A stretch of DNA of 34,918 nucleotides, from assembly GCA_017354415.1 (NCBI GenBank), contig JAFMQY010000016.1, positions 1 to 34,918 of the forward strand, given 5' to 3'. Shown in pieces: positions 9,191 to 19,314 of the stretch. The position numbers and the translations under genes are program-made. The stretch is from Nocardioides sp. Lineage in GTDB: Bacteria; Actinomycetota; Actinomycetes; Propionibacteriales; Nocardioidaceae. The notes under the pieces are model-generated. The model searched no databases. It saw nothing but the letters and a program-made list of their open reading frames with translations, and was not told the origin of the DNA. The stretch's first letter is position 1, and each line of letters starts with the position of its first letter.

Positions 9191-10939
9191 ATGAGTAGCA
9201 CCACGAGCCTTCCGAAGTGCGGCGAGGCTTCCGCCGCGCGGCGGCTGCGGATCCTGCTATTGTGTTCGGCGTTCAACGGGCTCAGCCAACGGGCGTGGGT
9301 CGAGCTGCGCGAGGCCGGTCACTGGGTCGAGAGGCAGCTCGCCGGCGACGCAGACGCCGTACGCGCGAAGGTGGAGGTGTTCGCGCCGGACCTGGTGATC
9401 TGCCCATTCCTGAAGGAACGCGTCCCGGTCGAGGTGTGGTCGGGCCGGCCGACGATCGTGATTCACCCCGGGCCGAGGGGTGACCGGGGGCCGTCGTCGC
9501 TGGACTGGGCGGTGATGGACGCCGAGCCCACGTGGGGGGTGACCGCACTGCAGGCGATCGAGGAGATGGATGCGGGACCGATCTGGGGCTCACGCAGCTT
9601 CTCGATGCCCGAGGCCCCGCCCCGCAAGAGCGACCTGTACAACGGGGCGGTCACCGACGCTGCGCTCGAGCTGGTCCATGAGGTGGCCGCCAAGGCCGCG
9701 GACCCGGGGTTCGAGCCCGAGCCGCTGGACTATCGGCGGCCCGAGGTCACCGGACGGCTGCGCCGGCCGGTACGCCGGGCGGATCGCTCCTTCAGCTGGT
9801 CCGACCCGACCGAGCACGTCCTGCGCCGGATCCGGGCGGCGGACGGCTCACCCGGGGTCTCGACGCGGCTGCTGGGGCAGCCCGTAGCGGTCTTCGATGC
9901 GCACAAGTCCCGCATCGGCGGCGAGCCCACGGCCGAGCCGGGCACCGTGATCGGTCGCCACCACGGAGCCGTGGAGGTCGCCACCGGAGACGGCGCGATC
10001 TGGCTTGGCCACCTGCGCCCGGTGCGCGACGAGGCTCCGCAGCTCAAGCTCCCTGCCACGACCGTGCTCGGCGGGCTGCTCGAGGGGGTGCCAGAGGCTC
10101 CCGACGGCTGCGGCTACCGCGAGATCGACTACCGGCGCGACGGCGAGGCCGGCGAGGTCGGCGTACTGAGCTTCGACTTCTACAACGGGGCGATGTCCAC
10201 CGGACAGTGTCGACGCCTCGAGGCCGCGGTGCGGCACGCCGTCGAGCAGGACACCCAGGTCTTGGTGCTGCGTGGGGGAACGACGTTCTCGAACGGGATC
10301 CACCTCGCCATGATCGAGGCGGCCGCGGACCCCGCCGCGGAGGCCTGGGCCAACATCACCGCCATCGACGACGTGTGCCGACAGATCATCACCTGCACCC
10401 GACAGCTGGTCGTGACCGCCCTGGCCGGCAACGCCGGCGCCGGCGGCGTGATGCTGGCGCTCGGCGCCGACAGGGTGATCGTGCGTCAGGGCGTGGTGCT
10501 CAACCCGCATTACCGCACCATGGGCCTGTACGGCTCGGAGTACTGGACCTACGTACTGCCACGCCGGGTCGGCGCCCGGGTCGCTGCCGAGATGACCACC
10601 CGGTGCGACCCGATCGGAGCCGCGGGCGCGCTGCGGACCGGCCTGGCCGACATGGTCGTGCCCGACCGCGCCGACTTCGACCTCGCGGTGACCAGATACG
10701 CCGAGCGGCTCGCGCACTCCCCCGCCCGTCTTGCGCTGCTCGAGGACAAGCGCTCGGCCCGGGCCGCCGACGAGCGTCGAAAACCACTCGAGGAATACCG
10801 GCGGGCCGAGCTGAACCAGATGTGGCGCGACATCGTCGACGACGAGCACGGCTTCACCGAAGCCCGGCGCGCCTTCCTCCTCAAGCGCCCGGCCCGCAGC
10901 ACGAGCTGTACGCACACTCGGACCCCGTTGGTCTCATGA
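9191..10939 (+). CDS. hypX: HypX/HoxX-like hydrogenase maturation protein (formyltransferase N-terminal domain + enoyl-CoA hydratase-like C-terminal domain)
   Basis: 582 aa; IHPGPRGDRGPSSLDWAVMDAEPTWGVTALQAIEEMDAGPIW, then FDFYNGAMSTGQCRRLEAAVRHA and GNAGAGGVMLALGADRVIVRQGVVLNPHYRTMGLYGSEYWTYVLPRRVG. Confidence 0.9.
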   Translation: MSSTTSLPKCGEASAARRLRILLLCSAFNGLSQRAWVELREAGHWVERQLAGDADAVRAKVEVFAPDLVICPFLKERVPVEVWSGRPTIVIHPGPRGDRGPSSLDWAVMDAEPTWGVTALQAIEEMDAGPIWGSRSFSMPEAPPRKSDLYNGAVTDAALELVHEVAAKAADPGFEPEPLDYRRPEVTGRLRRPVRRADRSFSWSDPTEHVLRRIRAADGSPGVSTRLLGQPVAVFDAHKSRIGGEPTAEPGTVIGRHHGAVEVATGDGAIWLGHLRPVRDEAPQLKLPATTVLGGLLEGVPEAPDGCGYREIDYRRDGEAGEVGVLSFDFYNGAMSTGQCRRLEAAVRHAVEQDTQVLVLRGGTTFSNGIHLAMIEAAADPAAEAWANITAIDDVCRQIITCTRQLVVTALAGNAGAGGVMLALGADRVIVRQGVVLNPHYRTMGLYGSEYWTYVLPRRVGARVAAEMTTRCDPIGAAGALRTGLADMVVPDRADFDLAVTRYAERLAHSPARLALLEDKRSARAADERRKPLEEYRRAELNQMWRDIVDDEHGFTEARRAFLLKRPARSTSCTHTRTPLVS

Positions 10940-11028
10940 CGTCTGCGCCAGGGTGACGTCTCCAGGTCGAGGCCTCTGGCGGCCGGGCACGAGTACTTGA
11001 CGGCGACGATCTGGTTGCCGACGGTGGC

Positions 11029-12492
11029 GTGGTGGGCAAGCTCGACCAGCGGGCGCGTGAGGAGTCGGTCGAGCGATCGCAACGCGGGCCGAGCACCTTC
11101 GCCGTCTGGCCGGTCGTCGTCATCATCGCTGTGAAGGCGGCGCTGACACTGGCTGTGGCCGGGCGCTACGGCTGGCACCAGGACGAGCTGTACTACGCCG
11201 TTGCCGGCCACCACCTGCAGGGCGGCTACGTCGAGTTCCCTCCGGTGACGGCGCTGGTGGCGGCGCTCGCACGAGTACTCTTCGGTCAGTCGTTGGTCGG
11301 GCTCCGTGCCTTCACGGTGCTCGCGGCGGCCGGGACGGTGCTGGTCGCCGCGCTCGTCGCTCGCGACCTGGGCGGGACTCGTCGTGCCCAGACGTTGGCG
11401 GCCTTCCTCGTGGCGTTTGCGCCCGGGGCTCTCGCGACGAACTGGCTGTTCCAGCCGGTCGTGTTCGACCAGCTGGCCACGGTCGTCGTCCTCTGGGTCG
11501 CGTTGCGGCTCGCACTCGGCGGCGGGTCGTGGCTGCTTCTCGGCCTTGCCGCCGGGATCGGCCTGGAGACGAAGTACACGATCGCCGTGGTGCTCGTGCT
11601 CCTGATCGCGACGTTCCTGGTCTGGCGCCGAGACGTGCTCCGGACCTGGGGCTTCCCGCTGGCCATCGCGATCGCCGCCATCCTCCTCGTGCCGAACCTT
11701 GTCTGGGAGGCCGGCCACGGGTGGACCAGCGTGCACTTCTTCGTGAATCCACCACCGAGCGGGAGCGACGAGACCCGGGTCCAGTTCATCGTCAACCTGG
11801 TGCTGCTCGGCGCCGTCGCCGTCCCGGTCGCGGTCGCCGGTGCCGTGTCGCTGGTGCGGGACCGTGCGCTGCGGCCCCTCGGATGGACCCTCGTCGGAAC
11901 GGTCGTCGCGTTCTTCCTGCTCGGCGGCAAGTCGTACTACGCGCTACCGGTCGTGCTGTTCGCGCTCGCGGCGGGTTCGCTGCCCCTCGACCGCTGGCTG
12001 ACTCGCCGGCGCCTGTGGATTGCAGCCGGGGCCTTCGTCATCGTCGACCTCCTGATCCTTCCGATCCTTCTGCCCGTGTTGCCGCTGGACACCGCCAACC
12101 GCCTCGGAGTCATCTCGGCGCGAGGCGATTACCAGTCGGAGATCGGCTGGCCGGAGTACGTCCGCCAGGTGGAGCAGGCGGCACGGGGCTCCGATGTCGT
12201 CCTCGCCTCCAACTACGGCGAGGCGTGCGCACTCCTCCTGTTCGGGCACGGGCTGCCGCCGGTCGCGTCGCCGCAAGTGACGATGCAGTACTGGCGCCCC
12301 CACGTGACTGGACAAGAGGCGGTCGTCATCGGCTACGGACGCCGCGCCGCACCCTTCTGCGCGACCTACCGCCTTCTCGGGACGATCTCCACGCCGAAGG
12401 GCAGCGACAAGCGCGGCGAGCCGATCGCACGTTGCACTCTCAGCGGCACCCTCGCACACCTCTGGCCGGGGATAGTCGCAGCCTCCGACTGA
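11029..12492 (+). CDS. Glycosyltransferase family 39-like (PMT_2) integral membrane protein
   Basis: 487 aa with many hydrophobic helices; YGWHQDELYYAVAGHHLQGGYVEFPPVTALVAALAR and ALATNWLFQPVVFDQLATVVVLW typical of the family. Confidence 0.85.
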   Translation: MVGKLDQRAREESVERSQRGPSTFAVWPVVVIIAVKAALTLAVAGRYGWHQDELYYAVAGHHLQGGYVEFPPVTALVAALARVLFGQSLVGLRAFTVLAAAGTVLVAALVARDLGGTRRAQTLAAFLVAFAPGALATNWLFQPVVFDQLATVVVLWVALRLALGGGSWLLLGLAAGIGLETKYTIAVVLVLLIATFLVWRRDVLRTWGFPLAIAIAAILLVPNLVWEAGHGWTSVHFFVNPPPSGSDETRVQFIVNLVLLGAVAVPVAVAGAVSLVRDRALRPLGWTLVGTVVAFFLLGGKSYYALPVVLFALAAGSLPLDRWLTRRRLWIAAGAFVIVDLLILPILLPVLPLDTANRLGVISARGDYQSEIGWPEYVRQVEQAARGSDVVLASNYGEACALLLFGHGLPPVASPQVTMQYWRPHVTGQEAVVIGYGRRAAPFCATYRLLGTISTPKGSDKRGEPIARCTLSGTLAHLWPGIVAASD

Positions 12493-12553
12493 GGATCGAG
12501 ATCCCCCGCGGGCAACCCTGTCGTGAGCGTGCGCCGTCCTGGATCGGTTGTCG

Positions 12554-14434
12554 TCAGTAGCCCAAGCCGTAGCCGAGCGGGTAGAGGACCCCGCTCCCGT
12601 CGGTGTTCGGCACGGAGACCGGCAACTTGCCCGTCGGATCGACCTCGCCGTAGATCACCTTGACCAGCGAGGTGATCGAGTCACGGGTGTACCCGTAGGC
12701 GTCGAGCACTGCCGGCATTTCCGGGAAGGCGGCGACGTCGTACGGGTTGCGCATCGCGGTCACCACGACCTGCTTTCCGGTCCCGAGCAGCGCACGAACG
12801 AGCTTCGTCTGGGCGACGTCGGACGCCGTGGGCTGCCCGGTCGTGGGGTCGAGCCCCCAGGCGTTGTACGTCGACACGACGACCAGGTCCTTGTCGGCGG
12901 CGGCCGCGACGACCTGGTTGATCAGCGAGTCCGACGGTGTCGTCCCGGTCTGGAACACCTGCGTGGTCGCGCCCCGCTTGGTGAACTCGTCTCCGAGCTG
13001 TGCCGTCGTGGCCACACCCCACCCGGTGACGAGCACGTTGCGCGGGCCAGGGGCGAGCGGCAGCACGTTGCCGTCGTTCTTGACCAGCGTCGTCGTACGG
13101 TCCGTGACCGCCTGGGCCGCGGCGAGGTGGTCGGGTGCGCCCAACACGGTCGGCGCGACGGCGGGGTCGACCATCGGGTCCTGGAAGATCCCGTGCTGGT
13201 ACTTGTGCAGCAGGATCCGGTAGACCGACTCGTCGAGCCGCTGCCGGCTGATCGTGCCGTCCTTGACCGCGGCGAGCACGGCGCCGTACGCGGTGTCCAT
13301 CTGCGGTGGGATGAGCAGCTGGTCCGCGCCGGCCTCGAAAGCCTTGACCGGGGCCACGTTCGGCGGGTACGTCGCCGTGGCGCCGCCCATGTCGAGCGCG
13401 TCGGTCACGATGAGGCCCTTGAAGCCGAGCTCGTCGCGGAGCACCCCGGTGAGGATCGCGTGGCTCATCGTCGCCGGCGCGCCGGACGGGTCGACCGCCG
13501 GGAAGACCACGTGGGCGGTCATGATCGTGTCGACCCCGGCGGCGACCGCGGCCTTGAAGGGCGGCAGGTCGGTCGACTCGAACGTGGCCAGGTCATGCGT
13601 CACGATCGGGAGGCCGAAATGGCTGTCGACGCCGGTGTCGCCGTGACCGGGGAAGTGCTTGGAGACCGCGGACTCGCCGGCGTCGTGGAAGCCCTGGATC
13701 TCGCCGGTGACGATCCGGGAGACCAGCGCAGGGTCGCCGCCGGGTGAGCGGACCCCGATGACCGGATTGTTCGGGTTGATGTTGACGTCGGAGTCGACGC
13801 CGTAGTCCTGGGTGACCCCGACCGCCTTCAGCTCCGTGCCGATCACGTCGCCGGAGGTGCGGGCGTCCGCCGCCGAGCCATCGGCGCCGAGGGCCATCGC
13901 GCCAGGCATCTGTGTCGCCGGGGGCCCGAAGCGGGCGACCAGCGCGCCGCCCTCCTGGTCGACCGAGATCTGCAGCGGAATTCCGTCCTGCGACAGCGAC
14001 GCCGCCTGGAGCCCGTTGGACAGCGTCGCGACCTGTGCAGGGTCGCCGATGTTGTCGTCGCTGGCGCAGCCCGTGCAGGGCACCCGCGTCGTGTAGTAGA
14101 TGACACCGCCAGGCTGGTACTTCGCGATCGCCTGGGCAGGGGTGTCGACGCCGTACAGCCTCTGGTTGACGCTCTTCGCGGTGTCACTGACGTTGGTGGC
14201 GTCGCGGCCGGCCACCTCGATCACGAAGAGCTGGCCGACCTTCTGCTCCAGTGTCATGTGGCGCATCTTCGAGATGATCAGGCCGCGGTACGGCGAGTCG
14301 CCGGCATGTCCCGGATCGCTGGCCGTGGCCGCGGGTGGACCGAACGTCGCGGCCACCCCGACGGTCAGGCCGATGACCAGTAGCCGGAGCAGTGTCCGGG
14401 CGTGGCGAGTGGTGGATGCGGACCGAGCGAACAC
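12554..14434 (-). CDS. Secreted glycoside hydrolase family 3 (beta-N-acetylhexosaminidase-like)
   Basis: Signal-like N-terminus from GTG 14434 (VFARSASTTRHARTLLRLLVIGLTVGVAATFGPPAATAS); QISVDQEGGALVARF, SAVSKHFPGHGDTGVDSHFGLP, GLIVTDALDMGG; C-terminal GH3_C region. Confidence 0.9.
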   Translation of the reverse strand: MFARSASTTRHARTLLRLLVIGLTVGVAATFGPPAATASDPGHAGDSPYRGLIISKMRHMTLEQKVGQLFVIEVAGRDATNVSDTAKSVNQRLYGVDTPAQAIAKYQPGGVIYYTTRVPCTGCASDDNIGDPAQVATLSNGLQAASLSQDGIPLQISVDQEGGALVARFGPPATQMPGAMALGADGSAADARTSGDVIGTELKAVGVTQDYGVDSDVNINPNNPVIGVRSPGGDPALVSRIVTGEIQGFHDAGESAVSKHFPGHGDTGVDSHFGLPIVTHDLATFESTDLPPFKAAVAAGVDTIMTAHVVFPAVDPSGAPATMSHAILTGVLRDELGFKGLIVTDALDMGGATATYPPNVAPVKAFEAGADQLLIPPQMDTAYGAVLAAVKDGTISRQRLDESVYRILLHKYQHGIFQDPMVDPAVAPTVLGAPDHLAAAQAVTDRTTTLVKNDGNVLPLAPGPRNVLVTGWGVATTAQLGDEFTKRGATTQVFQTGTTPSDSLINQVVAAAADKDLVVVSTYNAWGLDPTTGQPTASDVAQTKLVRALLGTGKQVVVTAMRNPYDVAAFPEMPAVLDAYGYTRDSITSLVKVIYGEVDPTGKLPVSVPNTDGSGVLYPLGYGLGY

Positions 14435-14561
14435 AGGCGCCTCCGGGCTCGTTTGCCCCCCGAGATGAGGACGGGACGACACTAAGCCCTGACGGCGCCG
14501 GTTGGGAACGGGTAGGCCTGATCGTCTGCCGTGACCTCGGCGTCGGCCGACGTCACGTCGG

Positions 14562-14768
14562 TCACCCGTCGTGATGACGGCCCACGAGCCCGGTCTCGTA
14601 GGCGACGACCACGAGCTGGGCGCGGTCACGGGCGCCCAGCTTGTCCATGGCGTGGCTGACATGAGTGCGTGCGGTGGCGGGGTTGAGGAAGAGTGCCTCG
14701 CCGATCTCGTCGTTGCTGAGGCCGCGTCCGACGAGCGCGAGGACGTCGCGCTCACGTTGGGTCAGCAC
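14562..14768 (-). pseudogene. LuxR-type HTH fragment (isolated DNA-binding domain)
   Basis: 68 aa LTQRERDVLALVGRGLSNDEIGEALFLNPATARTHVSHAMDKLGARDRAQLVVVAYETGLV; no receiver or sensor domain upstream, since the frame closes at a stop near 14818. Confidence 0.7.
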
Positions 14769-14816
14769 GGCGAGTCGGTCCTCGGCGGCCTGAGATGCCG
14801 TGCGAGCCGCGGGGAC

Positions 14817-15080
14817 TCAGTCGAGCGGTGGTGGCGGGTCGCCACCACCGATGACGGTCAGCCGCTCCCGCACCCAAGCCGGAGCGAGGTTGGTCCGGTG
14901 CACCTCGCCCACGAAGACGGTCGGCACCGTCACCTTGCCGTTGTTGACCGATCGCACACCGGCGGCGGCAGCGGGGTCGCGGCGTACGTTCACCCAGACC
15001 GCCCGGCGCCCGGCCAGGCCCAGCACCAGCTGGAGCCGGACGCAGAAGGTGCAGCCCGGGCGCCAGTAGATGAGCGGCAC
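14817..15080 (-). CDS. Glutaredoxin-like protein
   Basis: MPLIYWRPGCTFCVRLQLVLGLAGRRAVWVNVRRDPAAAAGVRSVNNGKVTVPTVFVGE; CxxC and the conserved TVPTVFV segment. Confidence 0.8.
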   Translation of the reverse strand: MPLIYWRPGCTFCVRLQLVLGLAGRRAVWVNVRRDPAAAAGVRSVNNGKVTVPTVFVGEVHRTNLAPAWVRERLTVIGGGDPPPPLD

Positions 15081-15200
15081 TCGGCGGTCCTCGGCCTCGG
15101 CCGGCCGGACGCGTCCCCAGGGGACCGCGGGAACGCGACGGGCGTCCAGGTCAGCACCAGCACGACGGCGATACGGCGAGAAGCACGGCCGACAGCGTCG

Positions 15201-16412
15201 TCACACTGGCCGCCTGGCCACGACGTAGAGGCGGTTGGTGGTCTCGCCCCGGTGCTCGAGGGGGCCACGTCGGTACCACTCGACATCGACCAGGCCCGCT
15301 GCCTTCACGATGGCGACCACGTCCCCGGGCTCGTGCAGCACGAAGTCGAGGTCGACCGGAACGTCGAACCAGCTGGCGTGGTGCTGCACCTCGGAACCCG
15401 CATGCATGGCGAGCACCAGCCAGCCACCCGGCGCGAGCGGCCGCCACAGCGCGGACACTACATCGGGCAACTCGGAGGCGGCCAGGTGGATCAGCGAGTA
15501 CCAACCCAACACGGCCGACCAGCCCGGCGCCGTGTTCGGGCGCATCAGCCGCCGCAGGTCGCCGACCTCGTACGAGCCGTCGGGGAACCGTCGCCGAGCC
15601 TCCGCGACCATTCCCGGCGACACGTCCATGCCGGTGGCGTCGACGCCCGCCTCGGCGAGGTACGCCGTCACGTGGCCGGGCCCGCAGCCGACCTCGACCA
15701 CCGGTCCGCCGTCCGCATGTGCGGCCACCCGGTCCAGCAGCCAGGTCTCGAAGGGCAGACCGTCGCGCAGCTCGTCGACGAGGTGGTCGGCGTACGTCGT
15801 GGCCACCGCGTCGTACGACGCGCGTACCCGCTCGTCACGAGCCGGGGCGCCGTCCGCGAGCACGCTCTCGCGGTCGACGGCGGCCGTGGCGACCGGGGCG
15901 ACCGGCGACACGGCGGACTCGCCCAGGAGGTGGACCCACCGCGGGTCATGCTGGCCGGGCTGCCTGGGCAGCATGCGGGCCAGGCCGCGCTCCGCCATCC
16001 GGGCCAGGAGCTGCTCGACCTCGTCGCGGTCGGCGAACGGATGCAGCCGCTCGGTGCGAGTTCTCAGCTCGCCCGGCGCCTGTGGTCCACGGAGGAGCAG
16101 CACGGTGATCAGGGCCCGCTCGTCCGGCGAGAGCTCCAGGACCTCGTCGAGGGTCTGGTGGTACTTCAACGTCCGGCGGCCGGTGTCGGCCCACACGATG
16201 CGGAGCAAGCCGCGGTCCCGGAGCCGGCGTGCAGTCTGCTCGACGGTCTCCGCGTCGTACTCGACCACCGGGTCGCGGCTGCTCGCCTGGTTGCAGGCCG
16301 TGCGCAACGAGTTGAGGGTCAGCGGGTACGACGACGGCACCGTCACCTGCTTCTCCAGGAGGCTGCCGAGGATGCGCTGCTCCTCGGCGTCGAGCTCCAG
16401 GAGGTCGGCCAC
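15201..16412 (-). CDS. YceH-like (DUF480) domain fused to a SAM-dependent methyltransferase
   Basis: 403 aa; ELDAEEQRILGSLLEKQVTVPSSYPLTLNSLRTACNQASSRDPV (DUF480), then GGPVVEVGCGPGHVTAYLAEAGVDATGMDVSPGMV (SAM-binding). Confidence 0.9.
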   Translation of the reverse strand: MADLLELDAEEQRILGSLLEKQVTVPSSYPLTLNSLRTACNQASSRDPVVEYDAETVEQTARRLRDRGLLRIVWADTGRRTLKYHQTLDEVLELSPDERALITVLLLRGPQAPGELRTRTERLHPFADRDEVEQLLARMAERGLARMLPRQPGQHDPRWVHLLGESAVSPVAPVATAAVDRESVLADGAPARDERVRASYDAVATTYADHLVDELRDGLPFETWLLDRVAAHADGGPVVEVGCGPGHVTAYLAEAGVDATGMDVSPGMVAEARRRFPDGSYEVGDLRRLMRPNTAPGWSAVLGWYSLIHLAASELPDVVSALWRPLAPGGWLVLAMHAGSEVQHHASWFDVPVDLDFVLHEPGDVVAIVKAAGLVDVEWYRRGPLEHRGETTNRLYVVARRPV

Positions 16413-16421
16413 GCCCAGAGG

Positions 16422-19177
16422 CTAGGGCATCAACCCGAGCTCGCGGGCACGGGCGGTGGCCTCGGTGCGGTTGGTTGCACCGAGCTTGTCCAGGATGTGG
16501 GTGACGTGCTTCTTGACGGTGGAGACGGTCACGTAGAGCTCGTCGGCGATCTGCTGGTTCGGCTTGCCGGCCACCAGCAGTCGCAGCACGTCGAGCTCGC
16601 GCGAGCTCAGCTGGGTGACCAGGCCCGCGACGACCACCTGTTCCGCGACGTCTGTCGGCCCGGCGCCGGCTGTCTCGAACGCTCGCACCAGCACCCGGAG
16701 GTAGTCGGCTGGCACGGGCGGGTGATCCCGAGGGTGGGAGGCGATGTACCGGCCGAGAAGGGCCGCCATCGGTGTGCCTTCGTCGACGAACAGTCGGAGG
16801 TGTCCTTGACGAGACCCGAGGGTGAGTGCGTCGACGAACGCGTCGTCGGCGGCGTCCTCGTCATCGGTCGCGTCGAGCGCGAGCGCCCGCACTGCCTGGA
16901 TCTCGATCACGCTGCCGACCCGGCCGCCGGAGACTGCGGGTGCGTGGAGCCGGTCCAGCACCCCCGTGCCTGCTCGGGCTCGTCCCTGGCCAGCAGCACT
17001 CGAGCCAGCACCAGGTAGGCGGCCTCTTCGGAGTGAGTGGGCTCGTCGTCCGGACCGATGCCACGCTCTGATGTCCACTGTGCGGCCGCCTCGACGTCGC
17101 CGTGGGCGATCAGGAGGCGGGCGCGCAGCGCCGGAACCGGGTTGAGCAGGCTGGTCACCGTGGGGCCGGGCCTGACGCGCAGCGCCTCCTCGAGGACATC
17201 GAGGGCGCCAGACTGATCACCCGCCGCGTTGCGGGTCCTGGCCAACGTGGCCATCCCGACGGCCAACGCCTGGCCGTTGGCGAGGTTGCGGCACAGCCTG
17301 ACGCCCTCGGTCGCGTCGTCGAGCGCCCTGTCGAGGTCGTTGCGCTGGTAGGCAACCTCGCTCATGCCGACATAGGCGAAGCCGGCGGCCGGCAGGGCCG
17401 GCCTATCCGCCGGGGCAGTCAGCTCGAGTGTCTCTTGATAGGTCTCGACCGCTGCGTCCAGGCGTCCTTGAGCGCACTGGATCTGCCCTAGGTACAGGCT
17501 GCACCAGGAGGACGGCATGAGCTCGCCGGCCCGCACGAAGTCAGCTGAACACGCCGCGAAGGCGCGCTCCGCGTCGGGCAGCCTCCCGCGCAGCCAGTCG
17601 GCCAGGGCGAGGAGCCGGCGCGTCAACACCTCCACCATCCACTCGCCCTCGTGGAGCGCTGCCCGGGCCTGCTCGGCGTACACAGTCGTGGCCTCGGCGT
17701 CGCCCCGCAGCCCCGCAAGCCAGGCACGGTCGAGGGCAATCCGCGTGGCGATGTTCACCGACGAGCTCGCGGCCCGGCCGATCGACGGCTCATAGGGCTC
17801 GTCGGCTACGTCGGAAGCCGTCCGCTCTGCCGTATCCAGCAGTTCTTCCACGCCCTCCACCTCGCCGGACAGCAGCGCGATGCGTGCCCTGGGCAGCAGC
17901 AGCCGCGGCCGGGAGGCGACCAGCTCCCCCGGCAGCGCGGCCAGCCACCGCTGCACGGTGGCGCCCTCACTGCGCACCAGGAACTCGTCCATGTACACCT
18001 CGATCAGCCGGGCCGCCCAGGTGTCGTCCCCGGCAGCCAGCGCGTGATGCACGGCGTCGTCCGCATGCCCATGTTCGTGATGCCAGACCGCCGCCCGTCG
18101 GTGCAGCTCCACAGCCTTCGCGGGGTCCTGATATTGCAGGCGGGCCCGGAGCAGGTCGGCGAACAGGTGGTGGTAGCGCCACCAGCCGCGTACCTCGTCC
18201 AGTGGCGCCAGGAACAGGTTCGCCGCCTCGATGGCCTCCAGCATCTGCTGGCCGTCGCTCCGCCCGGTCACCGCGTCGCACAAGGGCCCGGACAGCCGGT
18301 CGAGCACGGACGTCTCCAGCAGGAAGCCGCGCAGTGACGCCGACTGCTGCTCGAGGACCTCCTCGGCCAGGTAGTCCAGCACATAGCGGTGGCTGCCCGA
18401 GAACGACTCCACGAAACGAGCGACATCCGGCTGCCCGGGCAGCGACAGGCCGGCCAGCTTGAGCCCGGCGGCCCACCCTTCGGTCCGAGCCACGAGCTCC
18501 GCGACGTCGTCCTGGTCCAGCTGCCACCCGGCTGCCTCCCCCAGCAGCTCGGCCGCCTCCGACGGCTCGAATGCCAGATCTGCGACGCGTACCTCGGTCA
18601 GTCGGCCAGCGGCACGCAGTCGGGCCAGCGGCAGTGGCGGGTCCGCCCGGGTCGCCAGCACGATGTGCAGAGCTGGCGGCTGGTGTTCGAGCAGGAACCG
18701 CAGCGACGCATGGATCGGCTCCGCCTCGATCACGTGGTAGTCGTCGAGAACCAGCAGTCCGTCGACACCTTCGTCGGTCAGCTCGTTGACCACGGTGGTC
18801 ACCAGGGACTCGATCGACGCAGGCGAACCGAACTGGCCGGCGACCTGCTCGGACAACCCCGGCCGCACATGGTCCAGCGCGGCCACCGTGCAACGCCAGA
18901 ACCGCACCGGGTCGTTGTCGCCGGCGTCCAGGGACAGCCAGGCCACCGGCTGCTGCCTGTGCCGGCACCATTCGGCCAGCAGCGTCGTCTTCCCGAACCC
19001 GGCAGGCGCAGAGACGAGCGTCAGCTCGCTGCCCAGGCTGTCTTCGAGCCGACGACCCAGACGCTCCCGCGGCACACAGCCCGGCGGCGGCTGAGGCACG
19101 TGGAACTTGGTCGCCAGCAGACCCACCGGTCTGTCCGCGACCACCTGCTCAGCCCTGTCCGCCGGCGTCCCGACCAT
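16422..19177 (-). pseudogene. MalT-like ATP-dependent LuxR family regulator, interrupted by an apparent -1 frameshift
   Basis: Upstream ORF has Walker A LVSAPAGFGKTTLLAEW and TPR-like repeats; the C-terminal LuxR HTH (LSSRELDVLRLLVAGKPNQQIADELYVTVSTVKKHVTHILDKLGATNRTEA) lies in a second frame. Junction at the C5 run 16961-16965: adding one base restores ...EQARGVLDRLHAPAVSGGRVGSVIEIQAVRALAL. Confidence 0.85.
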
Positions 19178-19314
19178 CGCAACGGCACTCGCACGCCACA
19201 CGCCGTCGCGCGGGTGTGCTGGATGCGTGGACGAGTGTAGGTGGAGCCGACCGCCGACCGGAACCATCGTTCTCGTCGACCAGCCGAGGGCCTGCTGCGC
19301 CGGGAGAACCGTCC

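Noticed and set aside
10939-11028. Possible short coding relic between hypX and the GT39 gene (minus-strand GNQIVAVKYSCPAARGLDLET)
   Set aside because: No family recognised, too short and no supported start.
14571-17018. 815-aa plus-strand ORF
   Set aside because: Covers glutaredoxin, YceH-methyltransferase and the LuxR C-terminus on the opposite strand; antisense shadow.
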